This document shows, piece by piece, positions 1 through 11,512 of a DNA stretch of 64,000 nucleotides (its first letter is position 1; every line of letters starts with the position of its first letter). Made by a program: the position numbers and the translations under genes. The notes under the pieces were generated by a model, which ran no database searches, was not told the DNA's origin, and saw nothing but the letters and a program-made list of their open reading frames with translations. The stretch covers positions 27,518,768 through 27,582,767 of the forward strand of contig NC_064831.1 of NCBI RefSeq assembly GCF_024166365.1, in the 5' to 3' direction. The stretch comes from Elephas maximus indicus. Its lineage: Eukaryota > Chordata > Mammalia > Proboscidea > Elephantidae.

Positions 1-125
1 AATGGGGAGAGTACTGACACATTGTGGGAAATGGAGCTAAGGCCATGAAAAGCTTTACATATAAACAATTGAATGGGAATCTAATGTGCTCTGTAAACTT
101 CCACATAATGCACAATTAAAAAAAA
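1..125 (+). mobile_element. L1 3' end fragment
   Basis: The stretch ends in 'ctctgtaaacttccacata', then 'gcacaatta' and an A-run. This is the same 3' terminus as the reversed L1 end at 50982-51803, so I read it as the tail of a plus-strand L1. Its 5' part lies outside the window. From 126 to about 430 I see only AT-rich sequence with a short G-rich stretch near 215-240 and no recognisable element. Confidence 0.5.
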
Positions 126-430
126 AACAAAACAAAAGGTACTTGGGGAAGAATGAAAGTGATCTTATATGGAAGAACTGAGATGAGAGAAAGAACAAAT
201 GGCAAAAAAAAAAAAGGGGGCGGGAAGGAATGGGGAGTGGGGATAAATATGTTGGAAATCAAAATGAGAACTGACCCTATTTAAAAACAACAACAATAAT
301 ATCTTGTGAGGTTTAAAAGAAACACAACATGTAGATCAAGACAAGGATATATGGATTCAAGATATTTAAAGAATTTTTTATATTTCCTGAGAGGAGAGTA
401 AAAGTATTAAATAATGTTAGACTTTGGTAA

Positions 431-820
431 GTGTCCATGACCTTCTGTTTTGTCCCTGGTCAAAACATTCGATAGTGGTAACTGGGTACCATCTAGTTCT
501 GATCTCAGGGTAGATGAGGTCATGGTTCACATGGGCTATTAGTCCTGGGGACTAGTTTTTTCCTTTGAGTCTCTAGTTTCCTTCATTCTTTTTTGTTCTA
601 GATAAGTAAATACCAATAGTTGTATCAGATCTCTGGTCCCAAGTTTTTAAGACCCTAGGTGCTACTCACCAAACTAAGATGTAGAACATTATCTTTATGA
701 ACTATGTTATGACAAATGACAGAGTTGTTCCACCGAAGTATGATCCTAAGCCTTTTAACTCGGTAAACCAATCTCACAAGGTGTTTGGATATGTCTAGGA
801 AGTCTCTGTAACTGTACTTT
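431..820 (-). mobile_element. L1 3' UTR fragment
   Basis: Phrases such as 'taccatctagttctg', 'ttagtcctggggact' and 'aagaccctaggtgctactc' run in the same order as in the minus-strand L1 3' UTR at 50982-51803. This is therefore a diverged piece of the same L1 subfamily, without coding sequence. The AT-rich stretch from 820 to 950 ('atatatataagaaaat', 'catgtatatacatatg') is low-complexity and carries no gene. Confidence 0.55.
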
Positions 821-954
821 TTTTATATATATAAGAAAATACATGTGGCACACAAAAACATGTATATACATATGCTTACAGATACATCTAAATGTGCAAA
901 TTCATATACTCACATACACCTTCCTGTACATATAAATGCATACATATCTACCTA

Positions 955-1497
955 TGTAACCACAAGTATCAGTAAGTACTTCAAGCCCTCTTGACTTTCA
1001 GCAAGCAAGGCTGTGTCATCTGCATATCGCAGGTTGTTAGTGAATCTTCCTCCAATCCTGATGCCCCATTCTTCTTCATATAGTCTAGCTGCTTGGATTA
1101 TTTGCTCAGCATACAGATTGAACAAGTATGATGAAAGGATAAAACCTTGACACATACCTTTCCAGATTTTAAACCACACAGTACTCCCTTGTTCTATTCC
1201 AATGACTGCCTTTGGTCTATGTACAGGTTCCACCTGAGCACAATTAAATGTTCTGCAATTCCCATTCTTTGCAATGCTACCCATAATTTGTTATGATCCA
1301 CACAGTCAAATGCCTTTGCATAGTCAATAAAGCACAGGTAAACTTTTTTCTGGTATTCTCTGCTTCCAGCCAAGGTCCATGTGACACCAGCAATGATATC
1401 CCTTGTTCCATGTCATCTTCTGAATCTGGCTTGAATTTCTGGCAGTTCCCTGTCCATGTACTGCTGCAATAGCTTTTGACTTATCTTCAGCAAAACC
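955..1497 (-). mobile_element. BovB/RTE LINE, inverted 5' segment
   Basis: Read on the minus strand this is part of an RTE-clade reverse transcriptase. It contains the palm motif 'KAFDCVDHNKLW' and the catalytic block 'NNLRYADDTALLAES', with 'GMCQGFILSSYLFNLYAE' before it. The frame is broken by stops and shifts. The adjoining plus-strand segment begins just after the YADD block, so the two together make one BovB copy whose 5' part was inverted. BovB LINEs are known from Afrotheria, ruminants and squamates. Not functional. Confidence 0.8.
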
Positions 1498-2257
1498 TTG
1501 CTTGCTGAAAGGGAAGAGGACTTGCAGCACTTACTGATGAAGATCAAAGACTACAGCTCTCAGTATGGATTACACCTCAAGATAAAGAAAACAAAAATCC
1601 TCACAACTGGACCAATAAGCAACATCATGATAAATGGAGAAAATAGTGAAGTTGTCAGGGGTTTCATTCTACTTGGATCCACAATCAATACCCACATAAG
1701 CAGCAGTCAAGAAATCAAACAATGTATTGCACTGGGCAAATCTGCTGAAAAAGACCTCTTTAAAGTGTTAAAAAGTAAAGATGTTACTTTAAGGACTAAG
1801 GTGCACCTGACCCAAGCTAGGGTGATTTCGATTGCCTCATATGCATGTGAAAGCTGGACAATGAATAAGAAATACCAAAAAAGAATTGACTCCTTTGAAT
1901 TATGATGTTGGCTATAAATACCAAAACTATGGACTGCCAGAAGAACAAACAAATCTCTTGGAAGAAGTACACCCAGAACGCACATTAGAAGTGAGGATGG
2001 CGAGACTTCATCTTACATACTTTGGCCATGTTATCAGGAGGGACTACTCCCTGGAGAAGGACATCATGCTTGATTAGGTAGATGATCAGTGAAAAAGAGG
2101 TGGACACTCGAAGAGGTGGATTGACATAATGGCTGCAAAAATAGTCTCAAGCATAACAATGATTGTGAGGATGGCCCAGGACCAGGCAGTGTTTTGTTCT
2201 GTTGTACATAGGGTCGGTATGAGTTGTAACTGACTCCATGACACTCAACAGCAACAA
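1498..2257 (+). mobile_element. BovB/RTE LINE, 3' segment of the inverted copy
   Basis: The plus strand continues the reverse transcriptase after the YADD box: 'LAEREEDLQHLLMKIKDY', 'KKTKILTTGPISNIMING', 'VTLRTKVHLTQARVISIA', 'YACESWTMNKK'. A frame change near 1890 leads to 'LTYFGHVIRRDYSLEKDI'. These are the usual C-terminal blocks of BovB ORF2. The element ends with an ACA-rich tail ('caacagcaacaacaag') at about 2257, typical of RTE elements. Several stops make it a dead copy. Confidence 0.8.
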
Positions 2258-3585
2258 CAAGAAACTGTTAAAAAACAAAGATGTCACTTTGAGTACTAAG
2301 GTGTAACTGACCCAAGCCATGATACGCGTGCAAAAACATGACAATGAAAAAGGAAGACCAAAGAAGAATTGATGCCTTTGAATTATGGCGTTGGCAAAGA
2401 ATATTGAATGTACCACAGACTACCAGAAAAAGGAATAAATCTGTCTTGAAAGAAGTACAGGCAGCTGAATAAACCAAACGCTTCGAAGTCCAGCGTAACA
2501 GGGGTGGGGATTTGGGGACCATGGTTTCAGGGGACATCTAAGTCAATTGGCATAACAAAGTGTATTAAGAAAACATTCTGCATCCCACTTTGGAGAGTGG
2601 CATCTGGGGTCTTAAATGTTAGCAAATGGCAATCTAAAATGCATCAATTGGTCTGAACCCACCTGGAGCAAAGGAGAATGAAGAACACCAAAGACACAAG
2701 GTAATGACGAGCCCAAGAGACAGAAATGGCCACATAAATCAGAGACTACATCAGCCTGGGCCAGAAGAGCTAGATGGTGCCCAGCTACAAGTGATGACTG
2801 CCCTGACAGGGAACACAACAGAGAATCCCTGATGGAGCAGGAGAGCAGTGGGATGCAGACCTCAAATTCTTGTAAGAAGACCAGACTTAATGGCCTGACT
2901 GAGACTAGAAGGACCCCGGAGGCCATGGTCCCCAGACCTTCTGTTATCCCAAGACAAGAGCCATTCCCAAAGCCAACTCTTCAGACAGGGATTGGACTGA
3001 ACTATAAGGTAAAAAACGATACTGGTGAGGAGCGAGCTTCTTGGCTCAAGTAGACACATGAGGCTGTGTAGGCAGCTCCTGTCTGGAGGGGAGATGAGAA
3101 GGTAGATTGGGACAGAAGTTGGAGGAATGGACATGGAAATACAGGGTAGAGAGAAGGAATGTGCTGTCTCATTAAGGGGAGAGCAATTAGGAGTATATAG
3201 CAAGGTGTATGTAAACTTTTGTATGAGAGACTAACTTGATTTGTAAACTTTCACTTAAAGCGCAATAAAAATAAAAAAGGAAAAGAAGTACAGGCAGAAT
3301 GCTCCTTAGAAGCAAGGATTTCGAGGTTGTCTCAAGTACTTTGGACATGTTATCAGGAGGGATCAGTCCCTGGAAAAGGACATCATGCTTGGTAAAGTAG
3401 AAGGGGCAGGAAAAAGAGGAAGACCCACAATGAAATGGATTGACACAGTGGCTGCAACTATGAGCTCAAGTGTAGCAGTGATCATGAGGATGATGCAGGA
3501 CTGGGCAGTGTTTCCTTCTGTTATATGTAGGGTCACTGAGTCAGAACCCATTCAAAGGCACCCAACAAAGACGACAAACCACAAA
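2258..3585 (+). mobile_element. BovB/RTE LINE 3' end, split by an L1
   Basis: A second BovB copy begins directly after the tail of the first, at the block equivalent to 'KVLKSKDVTLRTKV'. It continues through 'RRIDAFELWRWQRILN'-like sequence, is broken at 2464/3282 by an L1, and resumes with 'FGHVIRRDQSLEKDIMLG' and 'KRGRPTMKWIDTVAATMS' up to about 3585. It covers only the C-terminal third of ORF2 plus the 3' tail. Confidence 0.75.
2465..3281 (+). mobile_element. 5'-truncated L1 3' UTR inserted in BovB
   Basis: This is an L1 3' end of about 0.8 kb, finishing in 'cacttaaagcgcaataaaa' and an A-rich tail. It is flanked by an exact 16-base target-site duplication ('aaagaagtacaggcag') at 2449-2464 and 3282-3297. 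Removing it restores continuous BovB sequence. The 3' UTR matches, in reverse, the ends at 20229, 20930 and 60391, so it belongs to the same L1 lineage. The insertion includes no ORF2. Confidence 0.88.
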
Positions 3586-3772
3586 CATATTTTTTGATTG
3601 TTATTACTATTGTTGCAAAATTTTATATGTTATAGCATTTAACAAATTTGTCCCTTATTCTTGTGTACTTCTTAGTGTCTTTATTTTCCTTGGTCAAGTT
3701 GTACAGACTTCACCCATATTGAGTATTGCCTTTCCCATTACCAAAAATAACAAGAGTCTGCTATCTATAAAG

Positions 3773-3941
3773 GGAACCCTGGTGGCATAGTGGTTAAGAG
3801 CTATGGCTGCTAACCAAAAGGTCGGCAGTTCGAATCCACCAGGTGCTCCTTGGAAACCCTGTGGGGCAGTTCTACTCCGTCCTATAGGGTTGCTATGAGT
3901 CAGAATAGACCCAACGGCATTGGGTTTGGCTTTGGGTTTTT
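3773..3941 (+). mobile_element. AfroSINE (short form)
   Basis: The head 'ggaaccctggtggcatagtg' and 'gtcggcagttcgaatccacc' give the tRNA-like A and B boxes of the RNA polymerase III promoter. The RTE-type tail reads 'tgctatgagtcagaatagac'. Diverged target duplications 'tgctatctataaag' and 'tgctatttagaaag' flank it in the L1. Confidence 0.92.
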
Positions 3942-4413
3942 TGCTATTTAGAAAGCGATTACCCCACCTTCCCCATCCCATCCCTAGTAACCTTAAAATA
4001 ATGTTCCTTTCTGTGTGCACACCTATTGTCTTTTTTATAAAAGTGAGACCATGCAATATTTGTCTTTTGTGATTGACTTATTTCACTCAGCATAATGTCC
4101 TCCAGATTCATCTGTGTTATGTTTTGCAGACTTATCATTATTCTTTATCATCGTGTAGTATTCCATTGTGTGCATGTACCACATTTTGTTTATCCATTCA
4201 TCTGTTGATGAGCACTTAGGTTGTTTCCATTTTTTGCAATTGTGAATAATGCTGCAATGAACATAGGTGTGCATATGTCTATTTGTGTCACTGTTTTATA
4301 TCTTTAGGATACATACCTAGTAGTGGGATTGCTGCAGCATGAAGTATTTTTGAAAGAGCACCACACTGTTTTCTATAGTGGTTGTACCATCTTACAATCC
4401 CACCAACAGTGTA

Positions 4414-4555
4414 CCCAAAAAACAAAAAAACAAACCTCTTGTTGTCGAGTCGATTCCAACTCATAGTGATCCTATAGGACACAGTAGAACTTCCCTGTAG
4501 GGTTTCCAAGGAGCGGCTGGTGGATTTGAACTGCTGACCTTTTGATTAGGAACCC
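4414..4555 (-). mobile_element. AfroSINE, 5'-truncated
   Basis: Reversed AfroSINE: 'gttgtcgagtcgattccaac' near 4441 is the tail, 'gtttccaaggagc' the body and 'tttgaactgctgacctttt' the B box. It is cut before the A box. It sits inside ORF2 of the older L1. Confidence 0.88.
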
Positions 4556-7500
4556 CACAACCTCACCAGCACTTGCGGTTTTCTTTTCTTTTTTGGATCA
4601 GTATCATTTTTTGCAAGGGTGAGATGAAATCTCATTGCAGTTTTGATTTGCATCTCTCTGATGGCTAATGATCACAAGCATCTGTTCATGTATTTTTTGG
4701 CTACCTGAATGTCCTCTTTGATGAAGTGTCTAATGCCCTTTGCCCATTTTTTGATTGGATTGCTTGTCTTTTTGTGTTGAGTTATTGAAGATTTCTGTAT
4801 ATTTTAGAGATTAACCCTTATCAGATATGTGGTTCCCAAAGATTTTTTCCCAATGTGTATGTTCTCTTTCTACTTTTTTGGTAAAGTCTTCTGATGAGCA
4901 TAAGTTTTGATTTTTAGGAGGTCCTAGTTATCAGATTGGTCTTCTGTTGTTCTTGGGTTTGTAGTTGTGTTTGATAGTCTGTTTATGCCAAAAATCACAT
5001 CCCCTAGGTTTGTTCCCATGTTATCTTCCAGGAACTTTATATTTTTATCTTTAACATTTAGATCTTTAATCTATTTTGAGTTAGTTGCGTATGGTGTTAG
5101 ATATAGATCCTGTTTCATTTTTCTGCAAATGGATATCCAGTTTTGCCAGCACAATTTGTTAAAGAGATTGTTTATTCCCCCACTGAATGAACTTTGTCCC
5201 ATTGCCGAAGGTCAGCTGCCCATAGACGGATGCATTTACTTCCATTGGTCTATGTGTCTGCCACTGAATCAGCATCAGGCTGTTTTGATTACCATGGATG
5301 TGTTTTGAGATCGAAATGTGTGAAGCTTCCTACTTTACTCTTCTTCAATATTGCTTTGGCTATTCAGTGCCTCTTTCCTTTCTGTACAAAGTTGGTGAGT
5401 AGTTTTTTCCGTTTCATTAAGGAATATTGGGATTTGGATCAGAATTGCATTATATCTATAGATTGCTTTGGGTAATATTGACATTTCACTATGTTGAGTC
5501 TTCCGATTCATGAGGATGGAATGTTCTTCCTCTTCAAGTTTCTTGCAGTAGTATTTTATGGTTTTCATTGTGTAAGTCTTTTACATCCAAGGTTAGGTTT
5601 ATTCTAGGTATTTTATTCTTTGGGAGGCTATTATAAGTGGTGAGGTTTTGTTGATTTTCTTTTTGGGCTTCTCCTTCTTAGCGTCAAGGAACCCAAGTGA
5701 TTTTTATGTGTTGATCTTGTACCCTGCCACTTAACCAAATCCTTCTGTTAGATCCAGTAACTTTCTTGTGGAATCTCTGGGATTTTCTACTTATAGGTTC
5801 ATGTCATCTGCAAATAGGGAGAGTTTTACTTATTCCTTTCCAATCTGAATGCCCTTTATTTCTTTCTTGCCTTATTGAGCTGGCTCAGACTTCCAGTACA
5901 ATATCAAATAAGAGTGGCGATAGTGGACATCCTTGTCTCATTCCCATTCTCAAGGGGAAGGCTCTCAGTCTTTCTCTCTTGAGAATAATGTTGGCTGTTG
6001 GCATACATGCCCTTAATTACGCTGAGAAATTTCCCTTCTATTCTTACATTGCTGATAGTTTTTATCAGGAGAAGGTGTTGGATTTTATCAAATGCCTTTT
6101 CTGTATAGATTGAGTTGATCATGTGATTCTTTTCCTTTCTTTTACTTAAGTGATGAATTAAATTGATTTCCTAATGTTGAACTACCCTTACATACCTGGT
6201 ATGAATCCCACCTGATCATGATGTATTATTATTATTTGATATGCTGTTGGATTCTGTTGGCTAGAATTTTGAGAATTTTTACATCTATACTCATAAGGAA
6301 TATTGATTTGTAATTTTGCTTTTTTTGTGATATCTTTTTTTTTTTTTTACCTGGTTTTGGTAATAGGGTAACGCTGACTTCATAGAATGAATTATGGAGT
6401 ATTCCTTCCTTTTCCATGTTTTGGAAGAATTTGTGTAGAAACGCTGTCAATTCTTCTTTGAATGTTTGGTAGAAGTCCCCAGTGAAGCCATCTGAGCCAG
6501 GGGTTTTTTGTTGTTGTTGTTAGGAGTTTTTTGATGACATCTTCTATCTCTTGTTATGAGTCTGTTTAGGTTTTCTACCTCTATATGAGTTAATTTAGGT
6601 AGGTAGTATATTTCTAGAAATTTGTCTATTTATTCTAGGTTTTCAAATTTGTTGGAGTACAATTTTTATAGAATTCCATTATAATCCTCTTTATCTTAGT
6701 GGGATCTGTTGTAATATCTTCAGTTCCATTTGTTATTTTGGCTATTTGCTTCTCATTTTCATCCTTTGTCAAATTGGTCAGTGGTTTGTCAATTTTATTG
6801 ATCCCGTCAAAGAACCAACTTCTAGTCTTGTTGATTCTTTGTATTGTTTTTCTGTTTTCTGTTTCATTTACTTTTGCTCTAATCTTTATTATTTCCTTTC
6901 TTCTGTTAGCTTTGGTCTTTTATTGCTCTTCCTTTTCTGTTTGTTCAAGTCATCAGGTTAAGTTGTTGCTTTTGGATCTTTCTTCTTTTTAATGTATGCA
7001 TTTATTGCTATAAATTTTCCTCTGAGCACTACTTTTGCTATGTCCCAAAGATTTTGATAAGTTGTGTTTTAATTATCATTTGATTCTAAGTACTTTTTAA
7101 TTTCATTTTTTATCTCTTTTATGACCAATTTTTAGTAAAGTGTTATTTAGTTTCCATGTATTTAATTTATTTTCCTTGATCTTCCTTTTATTGATTTCTA
7201 ATTTTAAACCATTATGATCAGAGAAGATGCTTTGTATAATTTTGATCTTTTTAAATGTATTGAGGCTTTTTTGTGGCCTAAAATATGATCTATTCTGGAG
7301 AATGTTCCACGTGCATTGGAGACGAATATGTATTGTGCAGCTGTTCAGTGGCATGTCCTATATATGACTATGAGGTCAAGTTGATTACTTATGTTGTTTA
7401 GTTCTTCTGTGTCTTTGTAGATTTTCTTTCTAGTTGTCCATCATTGAATGTAGTGTGTTGCATAAAATCTCCTAGTACTGTTGTAAAACTGTCTATTTCT

Positions 7501-7883
7501 CTCTTCAATTCTGTTAGAGTTTGTTTTATAAATTTTGGAGCTCTGGTGTTAGATACACAAATATTTGTTATTGTTGTGTCTTCTTGTTAAATTGACCATT
7601 TAATCATTATATAATGTCTTTCTTTGTCTCTTATAATGGGTTTTGACTTAAAGTTTTTTTTCTCAGAAATTAGTAGTGCCACTCCTGCTCTCTTTTGGTT
7701 ACTCTTTGTTTGGTATATGTTTTCCCATCCTTTGGTTTTTAACCTCTTTATGTCTTTGTGTCTAAGTTTTGTCTCCCGTAGACAACATATTGATGGCTCT
7801 TTTTTTTTTTTTAATTTTTTAATAAAAATCTATTCTGTCACTCTGCCTCTTGAGTGGTGCATTTAATCCATTTACATTCAGTG

Positions 7884-8048
7884 TGACCATGGTGGCATAG
7901 TGGTTAAGTGCTACTACTGCTAACCAAAGGGTTGGCAGTTCAAATCCACCAGGCACTCTTTGGAAACTCTATAGTGCAGTTCTACTCTGTCCTATAGGGT
8001 TGCTATGAGTCAGAATCAACTCGACAGCATTGGGTTTGGTTTCGGTTT
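7884..8048 (+). mobile_element. AfroSINE (short form) in L1
   Basis: Head 'ggtggcatagtggttaag', B box 'gttggcagttcaaatccacc', tail 'ctatgagtcagaatcaactc'. It interrupts the L1 phrase 'tttacattcagtg...attatgga', which resumes at 8049. The target duplication is short and diverged. Confidence 0.9.
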
Positions 8049-8975
8049 AGTGATTATGGATAGGTATGAGTTCATTGCTGCCATTTTGTTATACACTTTT
8101 TGTGTTGTTTGTTTCTTTGTCTTCTTAATTTTCTATGTGAATTCTTTTTTATATGAATCTTCTTTTACTATTATCTATTATTGTTGTTCTTGTGTTTATG
8201 GAGTCTTTTTATCTTCTTTATTTTGGTGAATAGATTTTTAATTTTCTTTGTGGTTACCCTGAAGTTTACCTTTATCCTCCTGTATTTACAATAGTCTGTT
8301 ATATCTTGAAATTGCATTGACTTCCTCTACATATGGAAGTTCTGTAACTACACCATTCATTCCCCCTCTTGTTCTGAACTTGCCATTGTTTATAGTTTAC
8401 TCTCTGGTTCCAAGTAATCAGTTCTGCAACTATATTTTACTTTTATGAAGTCTTTACCTGGGTTGGTATCTGGGTGATGCTGTCATGTGTCTTTCTTAGG
8501 TTATTCTCTGGTATTGTTGGATTTCTGTTCAAAGGATTCCCTTTAATACTTCATGTAGGGCTATTCTGGTGGTTACAAATTCTCTTAATTTCTGCTCTTC
8601 TGGAATGTCCTAATTTCACCCTATTCTTGAGAGACAATTTTACTGAGTATGTAATTCTTGGTTGGCAATTCTTTGCTTTCAGGGCTTTGTACATGTCTTC
8701 CCATTGCCTTCTTGCCTGCATGGTTTCTGATGAGGAATCATCATTTAGTCTTACTGATGCCCCTTTGTAGGTGATATTTCACTTTTCACTAGATGCTCTC
8801 AAGATTCTTTGTCTTTGGTTTTAGAAAATTTGATTATGATATGTCTTGGTGAGTTTCTTTTGGGGTCTATCCTGTATGGGTTTGTTGAGCTTATTGGATG
8901 GAAATCTTCTCATCTTTCAAGATATTTGGGATGTTTTGTGCCAATATATTTTCAAAAATTCTCACAGATTTTTTT

Positions 8976-9427
8976 TCTACTCCTGGCAGAATGGGTGGCT
9001 GGGCAGAGGAAGGGGCGCCACCAGTCCCCAGGCCCCTAGCACAGCCAGCTGGGTGGAGGATGCAGATCTTCTGATCTGCCAACCCCTGGTGGGAGTTGCT
9101 GCTGGTTCTCAAGTTACAGGGTTGGGGGAGAATGGTGAGTGCTGCTATCACAGACCTCTGGCAGCAGGGGTGGGAGACTATGGCAAGTGCAGTAAATGCT
9201 TTTAACTTTCTCTGGGTAGAGAGTGCTCCTGCCTGACTCTGGACAAGTGTGCAGGAGCCCTCCTGCTTGGCAGCACCAGGTGATGGAAGCTTTGGTTGGT
9301 TAGATGTGAGAAAGGGTTGGATGGAGCACAGGTACAGGAACTATCATTAGAAGGCTGGAGAGGAACTTATTAGTAATACGTGCAAGACGCTTGACATATT
9401 TTAATTTATTCAATCTTCATAGCAACT
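8976..9427. other. Unassigned GC-richer sequence at the L1 5' break
   Basis: L1 ORF1 homology stops abruptly near 8975. It is followed by about 250 bases of G-rich sequence ('gaatgggtggctgggcag', 'gtgggagttgctgctgg'). A short frame runs across the junction, but it starts in antisense ORF1 and has no recognisable domain. This may be a degraded L1 5' UTR or flanking DNA. Confidence 0.4.
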
Positions 9428-9624
9428 CTAAAACCAAATCTGTTGATTCCAACTCATAGCAACCCTGTATAACAGAGTAAAACTGTCCTGTAGAGTTTCC
9501 AAGGCTGTAATCTTTACAGAAGCAGACTGCCATTATCTTTCTCCTGTTGAGTGGCTGGTGGGTTCGAACTACTGATCTTTCATTAGCAGCAGAGTGCTTT
9601 AACCACTGTGCCACCAGGGATCCT
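9428..9624 (-). mobile_element. AfroSINE (long form)
   Basis: A reversed full-length copy. It has the tail 'ttgattccaactcatagcaa', the extra body segment 'gtaatctttacagaagcag', the B box 'gtgggttcgaactactgat' and the A box 'taaccactgtgccaccaggg'. The body segment absent from short copies is present. Confidence 0.9.
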
Positions 9625-11020
9625 TACAACAACTCTTTGTGGTTATTATTATTCTCATTTTGTAGGTGATAGAAATAAGCAAGAATTAGTGAATGCAGAT
9701 ATTTTTAACTGGGGGAACAGGACATTGGTGTATTTTTTTCTGATGACTTTAAAAAAAAAAGTCATTTGGGTAGCTATATTCTTCTGTCCATTTTCCAAGT
9801 TATAGATGATTATATTACTGCCAGTCCCAGTGAGACTCTATATAGTATGATATTGAATGTCAATAAGATCGAATTTATGTTCTTTCTTTTTTATTGAGCC
9901 CAAACAAGCTGGAAGAAACCTCAATATTTCATCTTTTTGTTGTTGTTGTTGTTTGTTTTTTAATTAACCCTCTAAGAAATGTGCTAGATGACTTAGGCAA
10001 TGGTTACAACTGCAGTTGAAACTAGTAACAGTTTCCATGACATAAGTCATTGGGTGATACAGTACTAAATTAAGAAATGGGAAAATTAATTTTACCTTGT
10101 AAAATTTCCTTTATTCTCTAATTAACGAAGACTTGAAATATTTCCTTAGATCCTGCAGACAACTGATTAAAATCAGCATCAATGGTTCTCAGTTCTAAAA
10201 CAGACATGGCTTTTTCCTATTTTTTCGTATTCCCTTTTATAAACACCCTACTGAACTTTCTTTAAATGTGGCACTATTCATTACACCCACTTTCCTGAAA
10301 CCCCAACCTTGGTTCTTTGATAGTTGACTTCCCTGGTTCTCTTTCTGCTTTTCTATAATGCTACTTTCCATCTTCTTTGCCGGTCTAACAAGGTGTCATT
10401 TTGTTAGGTTGCATTGTCAATTAGTTTCACTCAGTTTCAAACCCGAAATATGTTCCTCAGACACTCCTGGTGATTCTTTCTCTTTAATCAAATGTCAACT
10501 AAGCCTTACTTCTTAGGGTTATTTACAGCTTTCTGGTAAATTCACCTGAATTCCATTCACTGGCTCTGAATGCCCCAAAGTATACGCTGGGCAAAACTAG
10601 TACATAGATATTTCTCAAGATCTTTAATATGCTCATGTGCACTCTGCAATTCCAAGAGAAACAGTATTTCCTAAATTCATTTTTTACCCAGGCATCGTTT
10701 TTACACAAAATCTCCCATGGGTCTAGTATTCCAAAGACAATTTTCTTTTGTTATTGAGATAAATAATTCCTTTATTCCCCTCCCCCGGACCGACATATCG
10801 ATGGCAGTGGGTTGTTTTTTTTAGATATATATGTATCTTTGAGATTCTAGCTGAAACCACTTACATTGTACCATTTTCCTTGGCAAACTCAGTGGTTGCC
10901 TTCTGTTTTTATCTCTTTTCTCTGGACTTTGATGGAAGCTTTACCTCCAGGTCACTCTGGGCTCCTGTACATGACTGGTTTCATAATTTCTTACTATAAC
11001 TGTCTTTATTTTTCTAGCAA
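9625..11020. other. Intergenic sequence without a recognised gene
   Basis: AT-rich DNA with short frames only. A possible remnant of an AfroSINE tail ('atcgatggcagtgggttg') lies near 10798-10815, too short to call. A (GTT)n-like T-rich run sits near 9936-9960. I see no exon, promoter or RNA gene. Confidence 0.5.
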
Positions 11021-11261
11021 GTAAAGGGAACCGTTACTGTGTATCTACTAAATGCTGGAATTATTCTAAGATCTTTTTGTACAAAATCTTACTTAATGTT
11101 CACAACAATTATAGGATGTAGGGGCTATTATTCCTATTAGAGAAGCTATTGGGAAAACCTCAGTAACAGGGCAATGATCATTATTAGTTCAGTCACACTA
11201 GGACTTGTTTGGAAGTCAGAGTTATGTGATTCTAAACCTACGCTTTTACCACTATGCCATT
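11021..11261 (+). repeat. Probable MIR SINE
   Basis: The order of phrases resembles the MIR core and 3' part: 'tgtgtatctactaaatgctg', 'ggggctattattcctatta', 'gtcacactagg', 'tgattctaaacctacgctt', 'taccactatgccat'. It is old and diverged. The L1 at 11262 cuts it off. Confidence 0.55.
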
Positions 11262-11512
11262 GAGTTTTTGCCGTACCATGTAGATTTTAGAGATCAGGCG
11301 CTGATCAGAAATGTCATAGCTAAAAACTTTTTTTTTTAATCTTTTGGTGAAGTCTTTGGATGAGCATAGGTGTTTGATTTTTAGGAGCTCCCAGTTATCT
11401 AGTTTTTCTTCTAGATCCTTTGTGTTTTATATACTGTTTTTGCCATGTATTAGGGCTCCTAACTTTGTCCCTATTTTTTCTTCCATGATCTTTATCGTTT
11501 TAGATTTTATAT

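Larger units (their letters stand above)
3690..8975 (-). mobile_element. Older L1, minus strand, 5'-truncated
   Basis: Reversed L1 runs from a degraded 3' UTR (3690-4080) through the ORF2 C-terminus ('MWYMHTMEYYTMIKNND' near 4200), the reverse transcriptase ('EKAFDKIQHLLLIKTI' near 6090; 'LPKPGK' near 6370) and the endonuclease region (about 7100-7700). It ends in the C-terminal half of ORF1 (about 8640-8970). Stops and shifts are denser than in the L1s at 20-37 kb, so it is older. Three AfroSINEs have inserted into it. Homology stops within ORF1, and the 5' UTR is missing. Confidence 0.85.

Noticed and set aside
10786-10815. Possible tiny AfroSINE tail ('atcgatggcagtgggttg')
   Set aside because: Too short to separate from chance without a search.
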